Assembly (NCBI GenBank): GCA_010015655.1
Contig: ML976657.1
Span: 270,784-311,531 of the forward strand
Direction of reading: 5' to 3'
Length of the DNA stretch: 40,748 bases
Origin: Bimuria novae-zelandiae CBS 107.79
Lineage: Eukaryota; Ascomycota; Dothideomycetes; Pleosporales; Didymosphaeriaceae
Within the stretch, counting starts at the first letter, position 1, and the number at the start of each line of letters is the position of its first letter. Positions 21,801 to 31,988 of the stretch are shown one piece after another. Both the position numbers and the translations under genes were made by a program. The notes under the pieces were generated by a model, which had not been told where the DNA came from, ran no database searches, and saw nothing but the letters and a program-made list of their open reading frames with translations.

Positions 21801-23349
21801 GTAGAATTCGCATTTTTCTAGGTAAAGAAGTAATTAATACTTTTTTATATATTTTATGTGCCCCTTAAGTGTCCTGGTAGAGTAGATAAGTACGTTATTA
21901 AGGTAAGCTATATAAAATATATCTAAGTATTTATATAGTACTTTATTAATTAGCGTCTAAAACGTTGCAGGCGCGTTTGTTAGTCTAAAGAACATTACTT
22001 AGTACTTATATAAGCTATATTAGGTCCTAAACGTGGTTTTTTACTTATATCCTTTAGCTATTCATATGCGGTAATATCTATTACGTATTTTAAATTTTAT
22101 AAACTACTTAGCTCCCCAGAGTCTATTTATTAGCTCCGTAATTAAAGGTAGCGGACACGAATTCTTAATTATAGCCTTATTTAGCTATTTATAATTTATA
22201 TAAAGTTGCAGCTTGCCGTTCTTCTTAGGTACCTAAAGTATAGGAAAAGCTACTAGGCTTTAACTTTCTTTAATATACTATTTCGCTAGGTTCTTCCTTA
22301 AGTAATCCTATACTTCTTTTTCTTAGTCTATAAATATTAGTTATAGTTATTCTAGGCGTAGTTTTGTGCTCCTTATTAAGGGTATCTTTTAATTTTATTT
22401 TTAGTATTTTAGTAGTTCTTCTCCTTTAATTTCTTTAAAGAGTTCTAAATATTTTTAGTATTTTAGTAAAATATTAGTAGCTTTTGCCTTTTCTCTTAGG
22501 CCTAAGTATTATACCTAAATTAGCCTTACTTAGCCTAGATTTTTTTCTATGACTTTCGTAATTTTAGTAGCTAAAAGTTATTTAGCCTATTCTTTAACCC
22601 GTCTTATTAGGGTATTTAAGGTTAGTAGCTATATCTTTTAAGATTTGCGAATGTTAGTAACTTTTAATATAAGTCTTTAGCTAAGTAGCATCTTTTTCTG
22701 CTAGTTAATAATAGGATTATGTTTTAGAAGCTAATTATACCTAATAATTACTTCTATACTTTTAAGACCTATTATCGTGAAGCTATATTAGCTTTTAAAT
22801 CTATTTAGACTAATAGGTAATAGCGTTATTTTAAGACGTAACTAGTCTTTACTATATCCTTAGGACATTATCCTATGTACTATTTCTACCTATACTAGTG
22901 TTTCTTTATTTTAGTACGATAGGTTGTATTTCTCTACTATTTTTAGAAATATTAGATATTTAGTTACTTTAGGGTCTATTAGCGCTGTTACTTAGTAACT
23001 ACTAATTATAACTTCTTTAGTTAGTTATAGGTTATTTATACTTATTTTTACCTTTTTTGCCTTTATAGTCGTGCCTTTACTAGTAAGGTCTTGTATCTAG
23101 TGGCGCTCTAGTTTTCTAACTTATTATTAGCTTACTTAGTAGCGTCTTAAGAAGCTTTTACCTCCTTAATTTAGATTTATATAGCTTTATTTATTTCTAA
23201 GTTAGTTTTAGTTTTCTTTTATTACTTTTAGTAGAGTAATTTATAGGTACTCTTAGTATCCTTAATTTGCTAGACCTCTTCTTCCTCTTAGGATTCTCCG
23301 TGTCTTTTGTATCCTGTAACTAGATATTTTTAAGATTTTAGATCTCTAT
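18869..23349 (-). pseudogene. Gypsy pol (reverse transcriptase, RNase H, integrase), RIP-inactivated
   Basis: On the minus strand several landmarks can be read despite many stops. YLNNVLIYS at about 21909-21881 corresponds to the Y-L-D-D-V-L-I-Y-S reverse-transcriptase active site with both Asp changed to Asn, exactly what G-to-A transitions produce. CHKNKLKKHKPYRLL at about 20710-20660 corresponds to the end of the zinc-binding and start of the catalytic integrase region. The order (reverse transcriptase at higher coordinates, integrase at lower) is the Gypsy order when read on the minus strand. No frame is long enough to be functional. Confidence 0.85.
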
Positions 23350-23354
23350 GTAAT

Positions 23355-23579
23355 TGTCCGATTACAAGGCCTTTGTAATCCTGCACTATTATTAATAGTG
23401 CAGTAGAGAATATAAGACTGGCGCACCTCTAATTACACACTATCCTAGTTAGTACTAGCGTTAGGTCGGCACGTACTAGAGACCTCGCCTACGGCCAATC
23501 TCTATTACTTAATTAATTAACTTTATTAACTATTAAGATCACACTATCTTAAAGTGACAGAATACTATTAAATCTAACA
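23355..23579 (+). repeat. Copia 5' LTR
   Basis: It starts TGTCCGATTACAAGG and ends AAATCTAACA. The core TAGGTCGGCACGTACTAGAG is identical to the right LTR. Many CA dinucleotides of the right copy appear here as TA. Confidence 0.9.
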
Positions 23580-23589
23580 ATTAAGGGTC

Positions 23590-26500
23590 TTACTGCCTTA
23601 ATTAAGCCAATTAAAATGGCCCTATCGACCCTTAGAGATCCTACGGTGATCCTGACCAACTACACAAACTACACGCTATAGCTTAAATAGCTTAAAATAA
23701 GATACTAATTCCTAAAGGTCTAGAGTATTATTAACCTAGTGCTAATAGATAAACCAAAGCAGAAACCCGCGATGCTAATGCCCCTAGCGATAGGAAGCTA
23801 CCAGCCAAGCACGGCTTACGCGACTGCGAATCTAAATAATATGCTAAGAATGCCCTTACATCTATTAATAGTAGGCGCGAAAGTATACAAAGACAATAGC
23901 AATTATTATAAGGGATAGCTAGAGATATACAAGATTATAGACCGCAAGTATTAAGAGGAGCAGAATAGCCTAAATTAAGTAATTACCTTTCTCTAATTAA
24001 TAGTCTTAGCGCATCTCCAGAACAACTACTATATTCTAAATTAATTAATTAGGTAGTAGATTAATAACTTTATAATTATAGTTAGGGTAGACCTGCAAGA
24101 CGAATACAGACAATCTAGGGCAAGGTATTAAGAAGCCCTTAAGCTAGTAAGAATAATTAGATTATAGGCTATATAGCTATCTAAGTACGATTATACAGCT
24201 ATAGAAGTAGAGACTAATTAGGTCCTAGAGCTTTAAAGGCTAGACTTAGTTAAAGAAGACTTTATAAAGGTAGTTATCTATGTTGCACTTATGTAGGTAA
24301 CAACCTTCTAATAATACGAAAGCAAGAATATAGCTATCTTATAAAAGCACATAATAAAACTCTTTTAAGACTATATAATTCTATAGCACCAAATTAAGGG
24401 CAAACAAAAGGGCGCTTTTACTACTATAGGTTTATCTCTCGCTAATAGTGGTAAATCTACCTAGGCCACAGACAGGGACGCCTCTCTTATAGATAAAGCA
24501 GTAATATTAAAATATTAGGGAAGACCTCGTAAACAATAATCTACTAGTTATAGTACTAAAGCTAAATAGTCCGCGATTATAGATAATAAGCTAATAGTAG
24601 TTAGTGGCCTTATGTGCCCTACTTATAAATAATACTATAGTCTATAGGATTGCTTTTACGCTTTCTTAAATAAGCAACTAGATTAGTTTAGGCTAAAGCC
24701 TAGCATAGCTACCCTAATTAAATTTAGGTTAGAGAATAACCTAGAGCTTTAAGAAAGCCTAAGGATAATAAAAAGGGCTAGATTACAGGCACCTATAATT
24801 AAACTATTATATACTCTTACTCAAACTCGAATTACTAAGGCTAATAATAAGTAACTAAATAAACGCTAGATTACTAAAATCTTAGCAAGCTTTAACGTTG
24901 TATCCTTCTACACGTACCTATTACGATGCTTAGATATACTTAATTTAGGCATAACCTATTATATCTTTAACGACATTAATTGCTTCGTCTTATACCGACC
25001 ACCGGCGCCAGGAGACTTTATATAGGCAGGGAATACATAAATATAGATTAAAGGATATAAGAGCGTTTATCTTAACATACGAAGTGCAAGAGGTAATTAA
25101 ATAATATAGTTAGATAATATTACTTATTACCCTAATCTGCTCTGCAATCTTGTATTATTCTAATTACTCTAAAGGCAAGGCTTTTAGTGGGACACGTAAA
25201 TAGAACTAACAACACTAAAGTAATAAAATAACATAATATTAGTAGAACTAAAAGAGATGCATGGCTAATAGGTGCTAGAATATAGATTAGCCCTAGTAGG
25301 CTATACTATTGCTAATAGTGCGCTAGTAGCGTATAAAACTAACTTAAGAATAAAGCGCAAGCCACAAAAAGTAAACGCAATTACCTAGTATAAGTAATTA
25401 AACTACCTAAGACCTTAGGCACTTAAATACCTAGTATAGTAATCTAAGGGGGTAAAAATTAAAGAACTTACTATAGTTAAATGCAACGCCTGCAATAAAG
25501 CTAAAATTAAGTAATAAATCTATAGATAACCTAAAGAGCTTACGAAAGGCCCTAGAGAGAGAATTATAATTAACTTTTATAACTTTAAAGCAGATAGCTT
25601 AATAAGAGAGAAGAGTTAGATACTTATTACTAATAGATTCTCCGGCTTTACCTAGGACCTCTACTTTAAGGATAATCGCCCGGCACAATCTATTATTAAG
25701 CAACTTAGCACCTTTATACTATTTATAAAAGTATAATTTAAAGTTATAGTAAAAGTTATTAAATTAGACAATAAGATCTTCTCTATTAAAGTAGACATTA
25801 AGAAGTAGTGCTTAGTATAAGGTATTAAAATTAAGCCTTTAGCACTTAATACTTAATTATAAAATAAAGGGGCTAAACGCTTAGGGGGTGTAATTAAGAA
25901 AAAAGCGTGCGCGATACAACTAGACTCTAACCTACCCTAGTAGCTATAGCCTAAGATTACACGAGTAGTAGTCTACCTTTATAATTAAATACTAAACTAC
26001 GCTAATCACTAGAGATTACTATACAAAGTATTCTTTATAACAGTGGCCTTTTAAAATAGCGAGGTTACTTAACTAAAGAAGCTTAATTAAACTTACCTTA
26101 AGGTTTATAGCTATAAAGCTTTTATAATAACTAATAATACAAAGCGTGGCAAGAGCAAACTCTAAAGATTAGATCTTAAAGTATAGATTAGTTACCTTAT
26201 TAGCTACTAATTATCTAATATTTAGAGGATATAGATCCCTTTACTCGCAAAGATAATTAGCACTTGCGATGTAATATTTAATAAAGACATAGTATTCTTA
26301 GGCAAGACTAAAGACCTAATAGATAATCTTATGCATAATACCTTAGAAGAGATAGTAGCATAAGTATAATTAATAGAGTTACCTCCCTTACCTTGCCAGG
26401 GTCAAGCCACAGAGTCCTTCTATAAAGATAAGACAATTACTAAGGTACTAGGGGAAGAGGATAAAGGGATCCTAGGGTATAGGCAAAATAGAAAGTTTAA

Positions 26501-28315
26501 TTATAATTATTTAATACCTTTATTAATACTAGTACTAGTTACACTCTTTGCCTAATTACTAGCTAGAGATAATTAAGCTAAACTATCCCTAAGAGTGCAA
26601 TTAGGGTAAAAACAAGTTAGTCCTTAAGCCGTGGCATTTATAGCAGGCACGAAAGCAGGAAGCAGTGGCAAGTATTAAGATAAGGTACTAGATAAGGCCT
26701 AGCTCAGACGTATAATTACTGTAGGTAAGAAGCCACACAAAAGCCTGCTACTAGAACCACCCACCTGCAAAAGCAAGCTTAAGGATCACCCTCTCTATAA
26801 TATATAGAAGGAAGCCGAGCGATCTTATCTCTAGAGCTATAAGGAAATAAAGTCCTAGAGCAAGGTTATAGCTGCTCTAGTAAAAGCAGCAGGTTATTAA
26901 ATCCTTAACTATATATAGGTATATACTTATAAGCTTAACAAACACTATTAATTATAAAAGTGCAAAGCAAGATTAGTAGTAAGAGGTAATTAATAGTAAT
27001 ATCTTACTTTATAAGATACCTACGCCGCAACGCTTATAAGATAATCCTTTTATATGCTTATATTAATTATAGCTTAGTTTAACCTAGAGCTTATCTAACA
27101 CGACGTCACTAACGCTTTTATCCACGCCAAGCTAGATAAAGAAATCTATATAAGGATGCCTCGCGGCTACACGCGAGCAGGCGCAATCCTCTAACTACAC
27201 AAAGCACTCTATAGACTACGCATCTCTCCCCTACTTTAGTAAAGAGAGTTCACTACTGTACTCCACGATATAGGGTTTAATACAGTCCTACATAAGCCTT
27301 GTTATTTTATTAAGGAAGGACTCATCATCTTCTTCTATGTAGATGATATGATTATCGCCTATTAAAAAGATCACAAATCTGCCGCAGAAGCAGCCATCAC
27401 AAAGATAAGCGCCAAGTTTACTCTCACTAGTAGAAAATATCTACAGTGGTTTCTAGGAGTTAAAGTAATTAGAGACCGCACTAAGCGAAGGATCTGGCTT
27501 TCACAAGCCTTATACATCGACAAGATATCTCGCCTCATAGATTACCATAAGATGCGATATAAGATGCTAATAACTTTAATTAAATTACTCTCGCGAACAG
27601 GACTAGCTAGTAAGGCTAAGGTTAATTAATACTAGCGTAAAGTTAGATTAATTCTCTATGCTATAGTTATAACTTAACTAAATATTGCTTTTATAAGCTC
27701 TAGACTATCACGTTTTCTATCTAATCTAAGCGAGGATTATTATGCTACTACCGATTAAGTCCTCCTTTATCTTATAAAGACTAGATTACTAGGTCTATAG
27801 TTAGGAGGGGCAGACACCCTAGAAGTGGCTAGCAACATATTATTTGCTAATAATACTCTAGACCGCAAGAGTTTATAAGGATATATTATTAAACTATTTA
27901 GTAGGCTAATTGCCTAGAAGGCAAGTAAACAAGATACAGTTACTATATTAATAATAAAGGCTAAATTACTAGCACTATTATAAGTAGCTAAGGAGGCCAT
28001 TTTTACTTCGCGATTACTCTAAGAGCTCTAAATTACTATAAGTAATTACCTAATCATAATTAATTACGATAATTAATAGACTATCTGTCTTATTACTAAA
28101 GAGATTATAAAGTTACAGACTCAGCTACGCCATGTAAATATCTATAATTATTAGCTAAGGCAGGAAGTGGCTAAAGGAATAATTAATATTACCTATTAGA
28201 GATTAGAGGATATAGTGGTAGATAGTCTAACTAAGGCCTTACTAGTAAATAAATGGAACAAGTTTCTGGATAAACTAGGACTTATAAATGTATTAGACAA
28301 GATCACTAATTAAGA
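23590..28315 (+). pseudogene. Copia gag-pol polyprotein, RIP-inactivated
   Basis: Most of the plus-strand frame is interrupted by TAA and TAG, but domain landmarks are clear. KCNACNKAK near 25480 fits the zinc-binding region before the integrase core. The least damaged part, 27120-27590, holds the reverse transcriptase with IYIRMPRGYTRAGAIL, then FYVDDMIIAY (the Copia Y-V-D-D-M active site) near 27330, and WFLGVKVIRD. The RNase H end includes KEAIFTSRLL and DSLTKALLVNKWNKFLDKLG, closing at a stop near 28313. The integrase-before-reverse-transcriptase order is that of Copia. Confidence 0.88.
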
Positions 28316-28425
28316 GGTCACCCTATAGGATCTATAGCAGAGGATGGAGGCCTTTAAAATAGAGTAGAAGGATAGACTAATTACTATAAAGCGTTTAGCT
28401 TAAAGATATATCTAAGCTAAGGGGG

Positions 28426-28652
28426 TGTATTTAATTATAAGGCCTTTGTAATCCTGCACTATTGTTAATAGTGCAGTAGAGAATATAAGGCTGACGTACC
28501 TCTAGTTGCATACTATCCTAGTTAGTGCTAGCGTTAGGTCGGCACGTACTAGAGACCTCGCCTACGGCCAATCTCCATCACTCAATTAATCAACTTCATT
28601 AACTATCAAGATCACACTATCTTAAAGTGACAGAATACCATCAAATCTGATA
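28426..28652 (+). repeat. Copia 3' LTR
   Basis: It starts TGTATTTAATTATAAGG and ends AAATCTGATA. It is directly preceded by GGGGG and followed by the GTAAT duplication. It is less mutated than the left LTR. Confidence 0.9.
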
Positions 28653-29224
28653 GTAATAGTGTTATTTTTAGTACTACTATTTATACTTTTTAATATAGGT
28701 ATACTAGGTACTCCCTATTATAGTCTAGCTATCTAATTTATTATAGGTACTTAGGGCTCGTGCCTTCTATTTATTAGTTTTTTATAATTATCGCTAATCC
28801 CGCGTTTATACCTTTAGGGTACTAGCCTATAGCTTCTTTATATGCTTCGTGTATTTAGCACTTATTATTAAGCACTTCTACTATCCTAATTCTTTATAGT
28901 GTTATAACTACTTATTAAGGAAGTGTTTATAGCAACTTATTATTTGTTTTTAATCATTAATAAACCTATAGTTAGAGTTTTTTAGTAATATTATTACTAC
29001 TTCTTTTTTTATCTCGTGTAGTTAGCAATCTTCTTTATTATAAAGAAACTAGACCACTTCCTTATATTATTCCTAAATTTAGATTTACTATCTTAGTACT
29101 AGCACGTGTCCTTAGTACTTTATAGTAATTTTATAGATTAAAGTAGTCCTTAGTCCCTTCAGCTCTATTTTTTGCGTGCAATCCTTAGGTGTATGCATCT
29201 AACTATTACATACCTAGCAGTTTC

Positions 29225-29687
29225 TGTAAGGAGGCTTTGGGCCCGGGGGACCTGAGATGCCAGAAGAATACAGATGAATTCGATAAGGTGTTTAAGTAGC
29301 TCCTCCCTATGCTATATATATGGCTTCTAAGTGGAGAGGACTAACTCTAAAGGGGCTAGGTCCGTTTCCTGACACTCCGAAGGTACCCCGGTGGCTCTTA
29401 GAGTTGCATAAGGCTTAGGCCACGAGGTTTCTTAGCCGAGTACTTCAGAGGCCTAGCCTCTAACAGTTTCCTTCTGCTAGTTAGTGTGAGGACGAGCGCG
29501 GGCTCCTGTATCGAAAGAGTAGATGACGTAAGTTGGCTCTATTTCAGCTACACTAAGATGAGGAGACTGTAGGTACACAGGCCTGCGGCGCTTTTATGCG
29601 CTGCCGCTCGGCGCGGAACATCTATCTATCCGAGAGTCACGCTAGCGTGCAAGGTCATGTGACCTGCCAGCGTGAAGGTCCGTCACA
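29225..29687 (-). mobile_element. GC-rich insertion, probable solo LTR of another family
   Basis: This 463-bp island of normal composition has abrupt edges against TA-rich Gypsy sequence. It starts TGTAAGGAGG and ends GTCCGTCACA. Read on the minus strand it begins TGTGACGGACC, with GGTCACATGACC about 30 bp in, a position and motif shared with other LTRs in this window. TATATATA lies near 29315. The proposed target duplication is weak (GTTTC against GTTAG), so the LTR call is inference from TG..CA ends and the shared motif. Confidence 0.5.
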
Positions 29688-30381
29688 GTTAGAGAAAGAC
29701 CTTATACTTGTGTACTATCCTCTATTCCGTTTCTTCTAGTGTCTCTAGAACTTTAAGTTCTATATTAGAGACGTTATTTTTATTTATCTTTAGTAGTATA
29801 GGTGTTAGTACCTATAGTATAATTATTGCTACTTAAATAATTTATGCTTTCTTACTTTATCCTTTATTATTTTTTAAATAATTTTTTTAAAAGTAACCTT
29901 ATTTTTTATAACCTAAGCATGCTTTCTCCTTAAAGCATTATTTTTATTCTTAGTTAAATAGTCTATTTTTATAGTCCTTTTACTACTTCTTTAGTTTCTA
30001 TTCTTAAGCTTTATTAGCTATTATAATATATTTATCACGGTCCTTTTGTAGTTTTTAGCTTTTTTTAGTATTAGATTAAATATAATTATCTTCTTGCTTT
30101 TCTAACTATTATTTATATAGTCTATTATTAATTTATATAGCTAGCTTTATAAGTTCCTTTAGGTTATTTATCTTCTTATAGTAGGTAAGCTTATCCTTAA
30201 TACTTTATTTTAGTCTGTTATAGTAGGCTACCTAAAGTAGGACGTTGTCTTAATTAATCTTAGCTTAAAGGCATCTAAACTTAGCTGTATATATACTAGC
30301 TAATCTTATTTATTTAAGCTTTTATATTTTATATTTAGCTTATTATTCCTCGTTAACTTCTATAAATATAATTTAGATTTT

Positions 30382-30861
30382 TGTTACGATCACGAACTCC
30401 ACAGGAACAAGGAGACCAGACAATTACGTCAAGGAAGTAATTGTTGGCAAAATGACTGGGTCGCGGGAACACACGAAGACGCGGGGCAGCTTAGTTCAGC
30501 AGTCACGTGATGTAATCCCGCCTAAACGAGAAGTCCAAGGGACTACGAAGGCTTGGCAGGTCTATAATAGCAAGTTAGATAATAGCAAGGAATAGGACAG
30601 ATAGTATATAGTCTAATAATTTCTTTATACTTCTCCTACTCCTCGTAGTCAACTCAACATACTACGAGTATATTTTCTATAATATATTAGTAAACCTCCT
30701 AGTTAGTTATTCTATAGTTTATTATAAAATTAGGTTATTTTTAAAACCTACCTCGTGGCTATCTCTAGCTTTTAACTATTAAATATCCGTAAGACGCTTT
30801 CTTCTTAAACCTATCCTCCCCTAACCCGAACCAGGCGTAGGTACGTAGAGCCCTTGTAATA
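30382..30861 (+). mobile_element. Solo LTR of the Gypsy family, inverted relative to its host
   Basis: The unit starts TGTTACGATCACGAA and ends CTTGTAATA. Its full length matches the reverse complement of the right Gypsy LTR (31334-31851). Flanks are ATTTT and ATTTA, a 4-of-5 match for a target duplication. Its first half is much less mutated than the resident LTR and contains AGTCACGTGATG at 30501. Together with the right LTR it makes an inverted repeat of about 480 bp per arm around a 472-bp spacer. Confidence 0.8.
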
Positions 30862-31333
30862 ATTTACTTTTTAAAGGATGCCTAGTCCTTAAACACCTTC
30901 CTAGTTTTGTTACTATATTCTAATATGTTATCTTTATTTTTTAGGTAATCTTTAATAAGAGGTTATAGCTATTTAGCTATCTTGCCCTTTATATACATAC
31001 CTACTACCAGGATTTTAGCCTGCTTAGTTCTAAAGATATCTTTATTATATTAGTAGAATAGTTTTATATTTATAGAAAAAGCCTTAAGTCCTTCTCTTTT
31101 ACCTTTATAAATTTTAAGAATCTTAAAGAATATTCTTCCTATAGTTATAGTAGCTAGAACGTAAGCTATTAGCTTAGCTAGCTACTTCTTAAGCTACTAT
31201 ATTTTACTAGCTTAATTAGCTAACACTATTATAGTATTTATAGTTAGTCTAGAAGCCGCGCTTCTTATTAAGATCCTTATTATAGTAGCTATTATAGCTA
31301 TTTTTATTATTTTAAACCTTTAGGTAGTTAAAG

Positions 31334-31851
31334 TGTTATAAGGGCTCTACGTACCTAAGCCTATTCTAAGTTAGGGGAGAATAGGTTAAGGGTAGGATGC
31401 CTTATAGATATTTAGTAATTAAGAGCTAATAATAGCTATAAGATAGGTTTAGGAATAATCTAATTTTATAATAAACTATAAAATAACTAACTAAGAGGTT
31501 TACTAATTTATTATAAAAGATATACTTGTAGTATATTAAGTTAATTATAAGGAGTAGGAGAAGTATAAAAAAATTTATTAAACTATATACTATTTATTTG
31601 AATCTTTACTATTATTAAAATTATTATTATAGTCTTGCTAAGATCTCTCTCCTAGAGGTAGTCTTTAGGACTTATTATAGTCCTAACTCTTATACGGGAC
31701 TTCTTACTTATACAGGACTTTATTACATGCTTACTAACCTAAGCTATCCCGCGCTACTATGTGTTCCTCCGGCGCGATTATTTCGCCAACAATAACTCTC
31801 TTGGTGTAATTGTCTGGTTCTATTATTCCTGTGGGATTCGTGATCGTAACA
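31334..31851 (-). repeat. Gypsy 5' LTR (right)
   Basis: It starts TGTTATAAGGG and ends GATCGTAACA, followed by the CCTAG duplication. It is uninterrupted, and so serves as the empty-site reference for the LTR nested in the left copy. Confidence 0.9.
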
Positions 31852-31988
31852 CCTAGGAAACCTCTTCACTAAAAAATCTCGTAATAATAGTTTTTGTGTA
31901 GAGCTCTATAGCCTTATATTATTAACGTCGCGATTATGTTGGGGTTGCGTGTTAAGTAATGTTGCGCGCTAACTGCCGAGACACGGTA

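Larger units (their letters stand above)
23355..28652 (+). mobile_element. Ty1/Copia LTR retrotransposon, complete, inserted in the Gypsy element
   Basis: LTRs of 225 bp (23355-23579) and 227 bp (28426-28652) share long identical blocks. The element is flanked by the exact 5-bp duplication GTAAT (23350-23354 and 28653-28657). A purine tract GGGGG immediately precedes the right LTR, so it reads on the plus strand, opposite to its Gypsy host. Total length 5298 bp is usual for Copia. The left LTR carries more C-to-T changes than the right. Confidence 0.93.
28658..31333 (-). pseudogene. Remaining Gypsy internal region (gag side), interrupted by two LTR-like insertions
   Basis: This lies between the Copia insertion and the right Gypsy LTR, the 5' LTR of the minus-strand element, so it should encode gag and the start of pol. 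It is TA-rich with stops in every frame, and no gag motif could be recognised. It is interrupted by a GC-rich unit at 29225-29687 and an inverted LTR at 30382-30861. Confidence 0.55.
17944..31851 (-). mobile_element. Ty3/Gypsy LTR retrotransposon, complete but nested and RIP-mutated
   Basis: The two LTRs are in the same orientation, about 516 bp (left, net of an insertion) and 518 bp (right). They are flanked by the exact 5-bp duplication CCTAG (17939-17943 and 31852-31856). Reading is on the minus strand: a purine tract (AAAAAGGGGGGTAG in minus sense) abuts the left LTR, which is therefore the 3' LTR. The span of 13,908 bp shrinks to about 7.2-7.7 kb when the assigned insertions are removed, a usual size for Gypsy elements. 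Domains are described under the pol entry. The element lies inside the first pogo-like transposon. Confidence 0.9.
15291..31986 (+). mobile_element. Pogo/Fot1-like DNA transposon 1, outer shell of the nested island
   Basis: The left end CCGTGTCTCGGCAGT (15291) and the right end ACTGCCGAGACACGG (to 31986) are inverted repeats over about 31 bp, with a few RIP-type differences. They are flanked by TA at 15289-15290 and 31987-31988. Between them lie two solo LTRs and a 13.9-kb Gypsy element, each with its own duplicated target site. Removing them leaves about 2122 bp, almost the length of the neighbouring element at 31989-34091. The interior of that core encodes a pogo-type transposase on the plus strand. 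Confidence 0.85.

Noticed and set aside
30382..31851. A 1.47-kb DNA transposon with 480-bp terminal inverted repeats
   Set aside because: The outer flanks (ATTTT and CCTAG) do not match. The right arm pairs instead with the LTR at 17944 through an exact CCTAG duplication, and the left arm has its own near-duplication.
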